Source: Ectobacillus sp042610425 | GTDB lineage: Bacteria > Bacillota > Bacilli > Bacillales > Bacillaceae_G | Direction: 5' to 3' | NCBI RefSeq assembly: GCF_042610425.1 | Contig: NZ_JBGJZM010000002.1 | Coordinates: 1 to 64,000 of the forward strand | Length of the DNA stretch: 64,000 nt | Shown: piece by piece, positions 34,272-43,484 of the stretch | Numbering within the stretch: the first letter of the stretch is position 1 | How the letters are laid out: each line of letters begins with the position of its first letter | Program-made: the position numbers and the translations under genes | The notes under the pieces: generated by a model | What the model saw: only the letters and a program-made list of their open reading frames with translations | Databases searched by the model: none | What the model was told of the DNA's origin: nothing

Positions 34272-34325
34272 GAATAGAGAAAAAAGAGCAAGGTAACCTA
34301 AGGCTACTTTGCTCTTTTTCTCTAT
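34272..34325 (-). terminator. terminator of ndh
   Basis: AAATAGAGAAAAAGAGCAA pairs with TTGCTCTTTTTTCTCTATT around a GTAGCC/GGTTAC core, just after the ndh stop. Confidence 0.88.
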
Positions 34326-34341
34326 TTACTATATTTATATT

Positions 34342-35550
34342 TTACAAAAAGTTTAATTTACCTTTTTTCAACACAAGCATCGGTCCGCCAAGAATAAATA
34401 AGTACCGGTTGTCAATTACCTTCTTCATAAATGCAGCTTTCCATCCTGTTACTTTCTTACCGAATACAACGCCGATTCCGTTGTCGTCTCCTAAAGAACA
34501 TACTGTACCTTTATTATCATACACAAATTTTTGCATTTCTCCTTTGCCGCGAACAAGTACAGCAATGTTTCCTGCAACATTTTGACCTTCTTGAATAGCA
34601 ATTTGCGCTGTTGGAGGGAAAGGACGATTGATTTCTTCATTAATAATTAAGGCCGCATCCCCTACCATAAATACATCGTCATGGCCAGGAGCTCTCATAA
34701 ATTCATCCACCTTGACACGGCCGCGCATTGCTTCAAAACCAGATTCCTCTACAAGCGAATTCCCGCGAACACCAGCAGCCCAAACTACAGTTTCAGCTTT
34801 AATTTTTTCTGTTGTATCGCCTTTAGCAACAACAATTCCATCTACAGTAGCTTCTTTAATAGCTGTGCCAATCTTGAATTCCACACCTTTATCTTCTAAA
34901 TGTTTCATAGCGTAGCTTACAAGTTCAGGATCAAAGCCTGGAAGTGCTGTAGGAGCCGCTTCTACACAAATTATGCGCACTTTTTCACGAGGAAGGTCAT
35001 ATTCGTTTATAAGTTCAGGAATACGATTTGCAAGTTCTCCAACAAACTCAATACCTGTAAATCCTGCTCCACCTACTACGATTGTTAATAATTCATCGCG
35101 TTTTTCAGCAGCGTACTTCGAGAAAGAGTATTCAATATGTTCACGAATATGAAGAGCCGCATTAATGTTGCCGATTGAAAATGCATGTTCTTTCAAGCCT
35201 TTAATACCAAATGTTTCAGACTCAAAACCTAATCCAATAACAAGATAGTCATATTCAAGTTCGCCATTTTTTAGTTCTATACGTTTTGTTTCAGCGTTAA
35301 TATTCACCACTGTATCTTGTACAAAATGAACCTTGCTTGTGTCGATTACATCTTTAATATTGATACAAGTCTTATCTTGATGTAATGTACCTGCTGCATT
35401 TTCATGCAACCAAGTTGTTTGATAATGATAGCTGTTATTATTTACAAGTGTAATGTCAGCTTCATTAACTGATAATTCCTTTTGTAAATTTACAGTAGTA
35501 ATCATACCGCCGTACCCTGCACCCAAAACAACGATTTTTGGTTTATTCAC
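34342..35550 (-). CDS. ndh: type II NADH dehydrogenase
   Basis: 402-aa membrane-associated flavoprotein that passes electrons from NADH to menaquinone without pumping protons. FAD motif 'VVLGAGYGGMITTVNL' (~6-21), NAD motif 'IVVGGAGFTGIEFVGELANR' (~157-176), second FAD site 'VFMVGDAALI' (~294), quinone-site block 'PPTAQIAIQEG' (~311). The C-terminal amphipathic tail ends 'LVLKKGKLNFL'. GTG start. Equivalent to B. subtilis ndh (yumB). Divergent from yumC. Confidence 0.94.
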   Translation of the reverse strand: MNKPKIVVLGAGYGGMITTVNLQKELSVNEADITLVNNNSYHYQTTWLHENAAGTLHQDKTCINIKDVIDTSKVHFVQDTVVNINAETKRIELKNGELEYDYLVIGLGFESETFGIKGLKEHAFSIGNINAALHIREHIEYSFSKYAAEKRDELLTIVVGGAGFTGIEFVGELANRIPELINEYDLPREKVRIICVEAAPTALPGFDPELVSYAMKHLEDKGVEFKIGTAIKEATVDGIVVAKGDTTEKIKAETVVWAAGVRGNSLVEESGFEAMRGRVKVDEFMRAPGHDDVFMVGDAALIINEEINRPFPPTAQIAIQEGQNVAGNIAVLVRGKGEMQKFVYDNKGTVCSLGDDNGIGVVFGKKVTGWKAAFMKKVIDNRYLFILGGPMLVLKKGKLNFL

Positions 35551-35986
35551 CCTTAATCACAACCCTTTTCCGTAGTAGTAAATATAACAAATGCAAAACC
35601 TTTTGTAGATATTTTGTACGCTTATATACCAGCACGACAAAAAAATGTCAAAAATCCGTTAGAAATTTGTCGTAATTATTCCCTATATCACTACATAATA
35701 GTAGCCTTTTTTTCGCTATTTTTCAAGAAACTTCGCAGATAGAACAGTCAAAATTCGATACGAGAAGGTTATACCTGTAAACTTTATTTGTTAATAAAAT
35801 GTATACAAAATGGACAACTTATGTGGACTACTCCATAATGTTTATTAAGGTTTTTTTTGATGAATTATGGTATCATTTTTTTGTAAACTTATACAAGATG
35901 AGTAAAAAATCCAGTTCAAACAAGACAAACGGATTCGTCTAGTATGGATTACGTTTATTGATATTATTTATTGGGGGGGAAATGTT
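35551..35986. other. 436-bp divergent promoter region of ndh and yumC
   Basis: AT-rich and without coding frames. It contains the ndh promoter at 35623-35651 and several TTGTnAA/TTnACAA-like short repeats near 35790 and 35880. I could not match these to the Rex consensus with confidence. Confidence 0.5.
35623..35651 (-). promoter_or_regulatory. SigA promoter of ndh
   Basis: The minus strand reads TTGACA (35646-35651), 17 nt, TATATA (35623-35628), 73 bp upstream of the GTG start. Confidence 0.75.
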
Positions 35987-36973
35987 TTGGTAGATCAAAA
36001 AATATATGATATTACAATTATTGGTGGAGGTCCGATTGGATTATTCACTGCGTTTTATGGTGGAATGCGACAATTAAGTGTAAAGATTATCGAAAGTTTA
36101 CCGCAGCTTGGCGGACAACTTTCCGCATTATATCCTGAAAAATACATTTATGATGTGGCAGGATTCCCAAAAATTCGTGCTGGCGAGCTCGTCACTAACT
36201 TAAAGGAACAAATGAGTAAATTCGAACCAACTATTTGCCTAGAAGAATCAGTACAAACGCTAGACAAGCAAGAAGATGGCACCATCAAGCTTGTTACAAA
36301 TGTAGGGACACACTATTCTAAAGCTGTTATCATTACTGCCGGCAATGGAGCATTTCAACCAAGACGATTAGAATTAGATAATGCCATTTCATTTGAAAAG
36401 AAAAACCTTCATTATTTTGTAGATGATATGAATAAATTCGCAGGTAAACGAGTTGTTGTATTCGGAGGAGGAGATTCAGCTGTTGACTGGACTCTTATGC
36501 TTGAACCAATCGCAGAACAAGTAACTCTTATTCATCGCCGTGATAAATTCCGTGCACATGAACATAGTGTTGAAACATTAATGAATTCTCGCGCGGATGT
36601 GAAAACGCCGTACATACCGATGGAATTAGTTGGAAATGAAGCCGTTACACAGGTGGTCATTCAAGATGCGAAAACAGAAGAGAAAGTAACCATCGATGTG
36701 GATGATGTAATTGTAAACTTCGGCTTTGTTTCTTCACTTGGTCCTATAAAGGATTGGGGACTTACCATTGAAAAAAATTGCATCGTCGTAAACTCAAAAA
36801 TGGAAACGAATATTCCAGGTGTGTATGCTGCTGGTGATATTTGTACTTATGACGGAAAAGTGAAATTAATTGCTGCGGGATTTGGTGAAGCACCTACCGC
36901 AATCAGCAGTATTAAATCCTATATCGATCCAACTGCCAAAGTACAGCATCTTCATAGTTCTAGCCTGTTTTAA
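35987..36973 (+). CDS. yumC: ferredoxin/flavodoxin--NADP(+) reductase, thioredoxin-reductase-like
   Basis: 328-aa flavoprotein with FAD motif 'IIGGGPIGLFTAFYGG' (~11-26), the NADPH-domain motif 'VVFGGGDSAVDW' (~157-168) and 'IPGVYAAGDICTYDG'. It lacks the CxxC of thioredoxin reductase, as expected for the FNR2/YumC group. It supplies reduced ferredoxin or flavodoxin. TTG start at 35987 with a GGGGGGG-rich ribosome site. Monocistronic. Confidence 0.93.
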   Translation: MVDQKIYDITIIGGGPIGLFTAFYGGMRQLSVKIIESLPQLGGQLSALYPEKYIYDVAGFPKIRAGELVTNLKEQMSKFEPTICLEESVQTLDKQEDGTIKLVTNVGTHYSKAVIITAGNGAFQPRRLELDNAISFEKKNLHYFVDDMNKFAGKRVVVFGGGDSAVDWTLMLEPIAEQVTLIHRRDKFRAHEHSVETLMNSRADVKTPYIPMELVGNEAVTQVVIQDAKTEEKVTIDVDDVIVNFGFVSSLGPIKDWGLTIEKNCIVVNSKMETNIPGVYAAGDICTYDGKVKLIAAGFGEAPTAISSIKSYIDPTAKVQHLHSSSLF

Positions 36974-37048
36974 TCAACAATGCAATTGTACGAAAGAGAT
37001 AAGATACATTCGTTTAAATTATTTCATTCTAAGCAATAATGAGAAGAT

Positions 37049-37082
37049 AGAAAAGAGGCAGCATATGCTGGCTCTTTTCTCA
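37049..37082 (+). terminator. terminator of yumC
   Basis: GAAAAGAGGCAGCATATGCTGGCTCTTTTC region: nested arms GAAAAGAG/CTCTTTTC and CAGCA/TGCTG. Confidence 0.8.
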
Positions 37083-37180
37083 TACAATGAAAAACAATGT
37101 ACAATTACCTAATTTTTGTCTACAATAAGTATTGATATGGATTTCGCGTTGTATAAATATCTTATAGGAAAGGAAACGAT

Positions 37181-38434
37181 ATGGAAGAATTGGAACGTAA
37201 TAATCCCTTATCTGTTTCAAAACTGAACGCATCGCTGTTTCGAAATACGAATTTCCTATATTTATGGGCAGCCACTTTATTCTCAAGCTTTGCGCTTGCG
37301 TTTTTTACCTTCTCACAAACTTGGTATATTGTGAAAAAGCTTGACTTAGAAGCTTCACTTGGTCTCGTGCTCGTTGCTTCCAGTGTTCCTCGTCTCGTGT
37401 TCATGATTATTGGAGGAGCGACTGCAGATAAATTTCCCAAAAAGAACATCATGTTCTATTCCAATGTTATACGTGCCTGCCTAGTAGCAGGACTTCTTTT
37501 ATGGCTTGCATTGGATGGAGTTACTTTATATACTTTTGCTTTATTTGCCTTATTCTTTGGCTTAGCTGATGCCTTCTTTTGGTCCGCTGATGGCTCCATC
37601 TTACCGGAAATCGTGGCGAAATTCAGACTAACACAGGCAAATTCGATTACACAGATGACAAATCAATCCTCACTCATCCTTGGACCAATGCTAGCAGGAT
37701 TTTTAATTAAGGTGAGTAGCTATACGACCGTATTTACGATTACAATTTGTATGCTACTATTTGCTGGAATACTCGTTCGTAAAATTCAGATGCCAGTAGT
37801 GAATGTGAATGATAAACCCGCTGACAATATGCTGACCTCCATAAAGGAAGGAATTTTCTACGTTAAGAAGTCTGCTTTTCTATCAACGCTATTGATTTGT
37901 AGCGCCTTTTTAAACTTCTTTCTAATCGGCCCGATGCAAATTGGTTTTCCGATTTTTGTCAAAAATGTGTTGCAAGGGGACTCTCTCCTCTATAGCTATT
38001 TAGAAGGTTCGGTAGGCGGAGGTATGGCACTGGGAGCGATTGTTATTGCCATCCTTAATATAAAACGTCACCGCGGCTGGTTTTGTATTAGTATGATCTT
38101 CATCTCAGGTATTTCGTTCTTAGTATTAACGGAAAGCACTACTGTATGGCATGCTCTGCTTGCGGGCAGTATATTTGGTGCTACGCTTGCGATGGGGGCA
38201 ATTCCACTTATGGCTGTCATACAATCGAGTGTACAAGAAGAAATGATGGGGCGAGTCATGAGCCTCATGATGCTCTCTTCCATGGGACTTATTCCTGTCT
38301 CTTATACGATTACCTCCCTTCTAATTACAACGCATCTTTCCATTGCGACCATTATGAAAGGCGGAGCACTTTTTGTTATTTTATTTATCATTTTCGTAGC
38401 ATTACGTGTACCAACTGTACGAAAATTTGATTAA
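37181..38434 (+). CDS. MFS transporter, macrolide-efflux-like
   Basis: 417 aa with twelve predicted membrane segments. The MFS loop 2-3 motif is present in relaxed form ('GGATADKFPKKNIM', ~86-99). The sequence resembles the MFS_3 (MefA-like) efflux group by layout. Substrate unknown. Ribosome site GGAAAGGAAACG precedes the ATG. Single gene; the large palindrome at 38494-38558 follows it. Confidence 0.8.
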   Translation: MEELERNNPLSVSKLNASLFRNTNFLYLWAATLFSSFALAFFTFSQTWYIVKKLDLEASLGLVLVASSVPRLVFMIIGGATADKFPKKNIMFYSNVIRACLVAGLLLWLALDGVTLYTFALFALFFGLADAFFWSADGSILPEIVAKFRLTQANSITQMTNQSSLILGPMLAGFLIKVSSYTTVFTITICMLLFAGILVRKIQMPVVNVNDKPADNMLTSIKEGIFYVKKSAFLSTLLICSAFLNFFLIGPMQIGFPIFVKNVLQGDSLLYSYLEGSVGGGMALGAIVIAILNIKRHRGWFCISMIFISGISFLVLTESTTVWHALLAGSIFGATLAMGAIPLMAVIQSSVQEEMMGRVMSLMMLSSMGLIPVSYTITSLLITTHLSIATIMKGGALFVILFIIFVALRVPTVRKFD

Positions 38435-38493
38435 AACAAGGCTCTGTTAAATTTGCTTACCCGATTTCCACTCCAAACAATTTCATAAATGAC

Positions 38494-38558
38494 TTGTTTG
38501 AGATTTAAAATGATCAATCCGGTTTTGGATTGATCATTTTAAATCATGTAGCAAACAA
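38494..38558. repeat. large near-perfect palindrome
   Basis: Inner arms of 19 bp, GATTTAAAATGATCAATCC (38502-38520) and GGATTGATCATTTTAAATC (38527-38545), are perfect, with a 6-nt loop. Outer arms TTGTTTG/CAAACAA extend it. It lies between two convergent genes and lacks a T run, so it is not a standard terminator. Confidence 0.85.
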
Positions 38559-38664
38559 AGTACGGTGTTTGGTAAAGAAAAATTGTCTCAAGTTTTTATG
38601 CCCACTTTATTGGAAAAAATCCACAGACCCCTTTCCATTAGACCATTATTTAAGGATTTTTTTC

Positions 38665-39792
38665 CTATAAAAACCATGCATGATGCGTAAACGTCCATGC
38701 TCCCATAAACGAAAGTGCAGCGAAAATAAACAAGATAAGCCATTGAAATGGCTTTGATAAGGACGTTGCCATTATGCCATATATAGGAAAAATCACACTT
38801 AAATAGCGCATTGTACTAAAAAGAGGAGCATCCTCCGTTCCAAAGCAAAGCGTCATTAAAACATTTCCCACGGTAAAGACAATAACCGCTATGCGCTCCC
38901 ACTCAATGGTTGCCCTTTGTTTCCACACGCTCACTAGTCCCCAATACGAGAAAAGGAAGGTGACAATCCATAATGCCTGTCTCGACTCCCTAAAATCCGT
39001 CCAAAGATTCCGATGAAAGGCATCTATAAACTGTGTCCATGGCAATGTCCAATAATGATGCCAGTTCTCCTTTTGTGTAGAGGAAAACATAAAAGGATCA
39101 CCAAATATAAAATAAAGCAAGACCATGTATGCTCCTATACCAACGAAACAACTTAATCCCCAAAACAGCGCTTGCTTTACCCCGTTCCACTGCCTTTTTA
39201 CTGCTGAATAGACAAAGAGCACAAATGGAAATATGCCAAAGAGCAATGCAGTCCCTCGAGTTGTTGTGACCATCGCTGCAAATAATCCTGCATAACCCCA
39301 TTTATTCTTTGTTGCCATATGCAGAGATGCTAGCGAAAAGAGAACCGTCCATACTTCCGTATAGATTGTCGCAAAATAAATAGATGCTGGATTAAGTGCG
39401 TATAGCAACAGCCCCATCGTAATTTGCCAATCATTCATTTTCATACGTTTGAAAAACTCCTGTAATAAATACAAGCTAGCCGCAAAACCAACTGCAGTAA
39501 TCCCAAACATAACAGCCTCATTATGTACAAGCTGAAATAGAAATGGGACAAATGGAAAATAAGCTGCGGCAATCGTATTCTCGTACCCGAAGCTAGCAAT
39601 ATGTATATACCACAAGCTATCCCATTGAATCCAGCTGTGTGCACTCTCATTAAAAGCCATACCTACATGGGAGGTATCCTTATAATAGGGTATGATTGTT
39701 CCAAGTAATAAAACTAAATAATGAAAGAGGAACGGTACTAGCAATGATTGACCATTGCGAGTGAAACGATTCCTCGCTTTTTCTCTTATCAT
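38665..39792 (-). CDS. PIG-V-like mannosyltransferase-family GT-C membrane protein
   Basis: 375 aa with about nine membrane segments. The first extracytoplasmic loop has 'WIQWDSLWYIHIASFGYEN' (~55-73), the PIG-V hallmark 'WDxxWY', whose Asp is the presumed catalytic residue for a polyprenol-phosphate sugar. The donor may be mannose or another sugar; acceptor unknown. It follows GT-C module B by ~220 bp on the same strand, across a terminator. Confidence 0.78.
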   Translation of the reverse strand: MIREKARNRFTRNGQSLLVPFLFHYLVLLLGTIIPYYKDTSHVGMAFNESAHSWIQWDSLWYIHIASFGYENTIAAAYFPFVPFLFQLVHNEAVMFGITAVGFAASLYLLQEFFKRMKMNDWQITMGLLLYALNPASIYFATIYTEVWTVLFSLASLHMATKNKWGYAGLFAAMVTTTRGTALLFGIFPFVLFVYSAVKRQWNGVKQALFWGLSCFVGIGAYMVLLYFIFGDPFMFSSTQKENWHHYWTLPWTQFIDAFHRNLWTDFRESRQALWIVTFLFSYWGLVSVWKQRATIEWERIAVIVFTVGNVLMTLCFGTEDAPLFSTMRYLSVIFPIYGIMATSLSKPFQWLILFIFAALSFMGAWTFTHHAWFL

Positions 39793-39891
39793 TTAAGCCT
39801 TCACTCCTTGTAATTACAACGTTCTTTTCCATTATACAAAAAGAATAGATGTTTTTTGGAAACAAAGTGTATTCTATACAAAATTGTCGTA

Positions 39892-39923
39892 CAAAAAAAC
39901 CAGAATCTAGATCCTGGTTTTAT
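39892..39923 (-). terminator. terminator of GT-C module B
   Basis: AACCAGGATCTAGATTCTGGTT hairpin (arms AACCAG/CTGGTT) followed by T7 on the minus strand. Confidence 0.88.
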
Positions 39924-40014
39924 CCATATTTTATGATGGACTTCTATTAAATCACTTAGAAATATACGCAAAGGTAATGAGATAAACTTACAAAGGCTGT
40001 CTCCTTTCAAAAGG

Positions 40015-41703
40015 TTATTCATTTGGTGATTTTTCAGTACGTACTTTCTTTCTTCTTACAATTGCCTCATATACTAGGACGATACCAAATGCAAGGAAAA
40101 AGACACCAGACAGAATTTTACTTAACTTTTGTATAGTCGTACCTGCATAATAGAAATTTACCGTACCTGTCCCCTTCGGTAATTCCAATGTAGCTAAATT
40201 GGTAACCCCTGCATATACGGGAGTATTCATAGATGTTCCATTTTCCTTAATTTGTGCTTGGTATCCTTTGTAATAAATGATTGGCATCGCAATTTCGCCT
40301 TCATTTGTATTATTATAATCAAAGCTAATATGACTTCCATTTTTCTTAAAGTTACTATAATGAACATTTTCATTTACATACAGCGGTCCACTATCCGGAG
40401 TGATATCACTTAGTCTTACCCCTGTTGGTAAATATTCCTTCCCTATTCCGATATTGGCTGTATTTTCTAAAATAGTCTCTGCGCTCGGTTCCCGAACTTC
40501 AAAACTTGTTTGATAGAGTAAGCTTACATTAGTAATAATAACAGAGCCAAAGAATACAACAAACACGAGCCACTTCTTATCATATCGCTTCAACATTTCA
40601 CCAAGATAAAATGCGGAACCGACGGCAAGGAGGAATGTAACAAATACCATATATCTCCACGGAAATTGTACTGCATTAAGAGGAGTATTTCTAAATAACA
40701 TCCAAGGAAACAATTTAGTACAAACAATCAACGTCAGAAACCCGCTAATGGTGAAATAATCACCTGGAACAATTTTCTTTTCAAAAATAAGAAGACGTAT
40801 AATTGGGGCAAGTAACACAAGAATACCTATATTCATAACCCCACTACGAGCATCTTCATTATTAATGGAATGAATGATCGTATCTCCCAAATTCACCCCA
40901 GTATCCGGCACATTAAACACAGGAGCCCATTGTGAGATTAACGGCTGTGCCTGCATTTGTTCGTATAACGGTAATGTCATGAATATGGTAAGACCTACTA
41001 CGAAAATAGCAGCAATCCCAATCCAAACCACGATGATTGGATTTTTCTTCCACGAATGAAAACTTACAATAAATAAAACGAACAAAACCGTACTGGCCAT
41101 TAAAGTAGAAACAATATGAGAAAGAACAAGGGCACACATTCCAACTACTAACCAATACCAAACATTCTTCTGTCGATATACCATCATATAAAAAGAGGAA
41201 AGAACAACCGGCACAAATGCGAACGCAATTGTTTCTCCTAAAGCAGCTCTGTTAAAGGTATCAATAAAGTGATAGGACGACAGCGTATACAGAATGCTAG
41301 CAAATAAGCTAATCATACGTGATTGTGTAATACCTTTTGCAGAAAGATAGGCAAAAACAAAGGTCAAGAATGTAATCACAAGCAGCAGGAATTTATAAGC
41401 CTGCACAGCATTATCCTTTACAAATATTTGATAGAAGGAAGCAATATATAAGAACGTATTCGAATAAAAGGTATCAACAGCATAGCCAAATCCATCTAAA
41501 TACCGCATATTTATATAGGGGTACCAATTACCGCTCTTTATGCTATCTGTTAGGCCTTGAATTCGTAGCATATGAAATCCTTGGTCAGCTCCAACAGGAA
41601 TCCCCCGATCGAACAGCAGACTATTACTAAAAATTGATAGAATGAAAAAAACAAAAAGTATTGCGATATTCCATAACCAAAAACTCTTTATATTGAGCTT
41701 CAT
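40015..41703 (-). CDS. YfhO-like / PTPS-related GT-C membrane protein (module B)
   Basis: 562 aa, twelve or so membrane segments. First-loop acidic residue in 'GADQGFHMLRIQGL' (~38-51), where module A has 'GEDLRFHLARIQGL'. C-terminal beta-rich ectodomain (~425-530) with 'PDSGPLYVNENVHYSNFKK' and 'LATLELPKGTGTV', then a last TM and a basic tail. A close paralogue of 19666-21366 over its whole length. Starts 34 bp after its own lipoprotein gene. Functional inference as for module A. Confidence 0.75.
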   Translation of the reverse strand: MKLNIKSFWLWNIAILFVFFILSIFSNSLLFDRGIPVGADQGFHMLRIQGLTDSIKSGNWYPYINMRYLDGFGYAVDTFYSNTFLYIASFYQIFVKDNAVQAYKFLLLVITFLTFVFAYLSAKGITQSRMISLFASILYTLSSYHFIDTFNRAALGETIAFAFVPVVLSSFYMMVYRQKNVWYWLVVGMCALVLSHIVSTLMASTVLFVLFIVSFHSWKKNPIIVVWIGIAAIFVVGLTIFMTLPLYEQMQAQPLISQWAPVFNVPDTGVNLGDTIIHSINNEDARSGVMNIGILVLLAPIIRLLIFEKKIVPGDYFTISGFLTLIVCTKLFPWMLFRNTPLNAVQFPWRYMVFVTFLLAVGSAFYLGEMLKRYDKKWLVFVVFFGSVIITNVSLLYQTSFEVREPSAETILENTANIGIGKEYLPTGVRLSDITPDSGPLYVNENVHYSNFKKNGSHISFDYNNTNEGEIAMPIIYYKGYQAQIKENGTSMNTPVYAGVTNLATLELPKGTGTVNFYYAGTTIQKLSKILSGVFFLAFGIVLVYEAIVRRKKVRTEKSPNE

Positions 41704-41737
41704 TTAGCGTAACTCCTTTTTCATCATGTATTCCGTT

Positions 41738-42529
41738 TTAATTAACGCTCACTTGCCCAGTAAACCACTTATCCGTAAGCCTTTTTATTGTACCATCGTT
41801 CTCCATCTCATTTAATTTCTCATTTACCTTAGTAACAAGGTCAGTATTCCCTTTTCGAAACATCATACCAATTTGCTGTTTTTCTGGAAATGTATATGAT
41901 ATTTTCAAATCGTTAATTTGTTTATCCGCTATGTACCGTTGCACGACATCCTTGTCAAAGATCATATATTTTGATTTTCCATTTTCCAGATCAATCATTC
42001 CGCTTTCAAATGTTTCTCCCTGCATAACATACATTTTATAGTTACGTGCAAGAGAAGCATAATACGAGGTGATAGGTAATGTAATGCTTGCTCCCTTAAG
42101 ATTATTTAAATTAAGTGGTTTTTTTTGTTCACTTTTTTCAACAATCACCGTATTTGTTTCCTGATAGGGCTTAGAGAAATCATACATTTTTTGTCGCTCT
42201 TTTACGATTTCCATGTGACTGGTCGCTACATCATAGCGCTTAGAGCTTAACCCTGCAAATAAAGAATCCCCATTTGAAAAATAATACTTCGTTTTCACAC
42301 CTAGGCGTTTTGCCACCTCTTCTATAACATCAATATCGAAACCAGATAAGTTTCCATTCTTATCGAGGGAAGCATACAGGGGAACCGTGGGATTAATTCC
42401 AATCTTCAATTGCTTCGACTCATTCATTTGTACTAGCGGTGTTTTGCCGTTACTCAACTTATCTTGGCCACAACCAGTCGTTACTAGCATGATTGCTAGC
42501 ATTAATAGGAAATAACTCATTTTTTTCAT
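41738..42529 (-). CDS. orphan family-3 solute-binding lipoprotein (module B)
   Basis: 263 aa. Lipobox VTTGC at ~18-22 followed by a bilobal binding fold ('IGINPTVPLYASLDKNG', 'SGFDIDVIEEVAKRLG', 'FDKDVVQRYI', 'DKWFTG'). The Arg expected to bind a ligand carboxylate is kept ('VKERQKMYDFSKPY'), unlike in module A. The ATG at 42529 is chosen over the one at 42544, since it begins a clean signal peptide and GGAG precedes it. No transporter partner is nearby; the next gene is GT-C module B. Confidence 0.82.
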   Translation of the reverse strand: MKKMSYFLLMLAIMLVTTGCGQDKLSNGKTPLVQMNESKQLKIGINPTVPLYASLDKNGNLSGFDIDVIEEVAKRLGVKTKYYFSNGDSLFAGLSSKRYDVATSHMEIVKERQKMYDFSKPYQETNTVIVEKSEQKKPLNLNNLKGASITLPITSYYASLARNYKMYVMQGETFESGMIDLENGKSKYMIFDKDVVQRYIADKQINDLKISYTFPEKQQIGMMFRKGNTDLVTKVNEKLNEMENDGTIKRLTDKWFTGQVSVN

Positions 42530-42997
42530 GCTATTTAACTCCAATCGTATAATCGTAGTGCTGTTTAAATTGTCATTCCATTTTTTTCAAAACCTATCCT
42601 AACTGCAAACATATTCCAATCTAATGTTTTATAATGTTATAGTAGTGCAAGTTTGATGCCACCCATATTATTGTACATTCAAAGAAAAACTGTAACATGA
42701 GTTGCTCTTCTATTTTAACCCAATTTCAAGAGGAAATGAGAAGAGAATCCTATTTCATTTATCCTTTTTTTCTTCCTCATCTGCAACATATATGTATTTT
42801 AATTGAATACAAGTAAAAATCGTTCCATTTTATCTCAAAAGTACAACTTTTCATAGGAACCAAGCTTTCTTTACTAAAAGTCAAAACGGTTCTTTTAGTA
42901 GGAAATAGCATGCGTATCCCTGTGCTGACCAATTGCTATAAAAATTACTCATACTCCAGGAAAGCATTATTTTCACCAGTCCAAGGATCATTTATAA
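42530..42997. other. ~470-bp intergenic region without recognised gene
   Basis: AT-rich. It must carry the promoter of module B. On the minus strand, about 42947-43001 would read FINDPWTGENNAFLEYE and a stop, resembling a protein C-terminus, but it is cut off by the erpA terminator. Probably a remnant or chance. Confidence 0.4.
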
Positions 42998-43034
42998 AAC
43001 AAAAAGAAAGCCTAGGCTATAAGCTTAGGCTTCA
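42998..43034 (-). terminator. terminator of erpA
   Basis: AAGCCTAAGC pairs with GCCTAGGCTT (one mismatch), followed by TCTTTTTG on the minus strand. Confidence 0.82.
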
Positions 43035-43067
43035 TCTATTATAACGATAACGTACTTTTCTTTTTAC

Positions 43068-43421
43068 CTAGCACTGCTCTGGAGTACCAGCGTTTGCTGC
43101 AGTTCGGAAGGATGACCCACATCCACATGTGGCAATCGCATTTGGATTATCAATCGTAAATCCGCCGCCTAGCATCGATTCCTTATAATCAATCGATACT
43201 CCCTTTAAAATCGGCATATCCTTTTTATCAATGATAAATTTCACGCCGAAAAATTCGAACTGCTGATCAGTTTCTTTAATCTCATTATCAAAACCAAGTC
43301 CATAAGAAAGACCACTACATCCCCCGCCCTGAACAGCGAGACGAACATATTGATTATCCTCTCCGCTTTGTTTAATCATATCTTGTATATGAAATGCTGC
43401 TTGTTCCGTAACTATAATCAT
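43068..43421 (-). CDS. erpA: A-type iron-sulfur carrier (HesB/IscA/ErpA family), YutM-like
   Basis: 117 aa. The three family cysteines are present: Cys35 in 'GGGCSGLSYG', and Cys99 and Cys101 in 'TCGCGSSF'. Delivers Fe-S clusters to apoproteins such as LipA, which is also in this window. The ATG at 43421 with GGAAGGTG upstream is preferred over 43442. Lies 63 bp downstream of dapF on the same strand. Confidence 0.92.
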   Translation of the reverse strand: MIIVTEQAAFHIQDMIKQSGEDNQYVRLAVQGGGCSGLSYGLGFDNEIKETDQQFEFFGVKFIIDKKDMPILKGVSIDYKESMLGGGFTIDNPNAIATCGCGSSFRTAANAGTPEQC

Positions 43422-43484
43422 ACGTAACACCTTCCTTTCCATTTCATTATACTCGCGATCGGCATTTGTTCACAAATCCAAAGC

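Noticed and set aside
35780..35905. Rex-type operator upstream of ndh/yumC
   Set aside because: TTGT/ACAA-like half sites exist, but none matches TTGTGAA-N4-TTCACAA well.
38435..38480. Insertion-sequence end (GGCTCTGTTAAATTTGC)
   Set aside because: Resembles IS6-type ends only at the first bases; no transposase or matching opposite end is present.
42947..43001. Minus-strand FINDPWTGENNAFLEYE-stop, resembling a protein C-terminus
   Set aside because: Only ~18 codons before the erpA terminator interrupts it, with no start; cannot be separated from chance.
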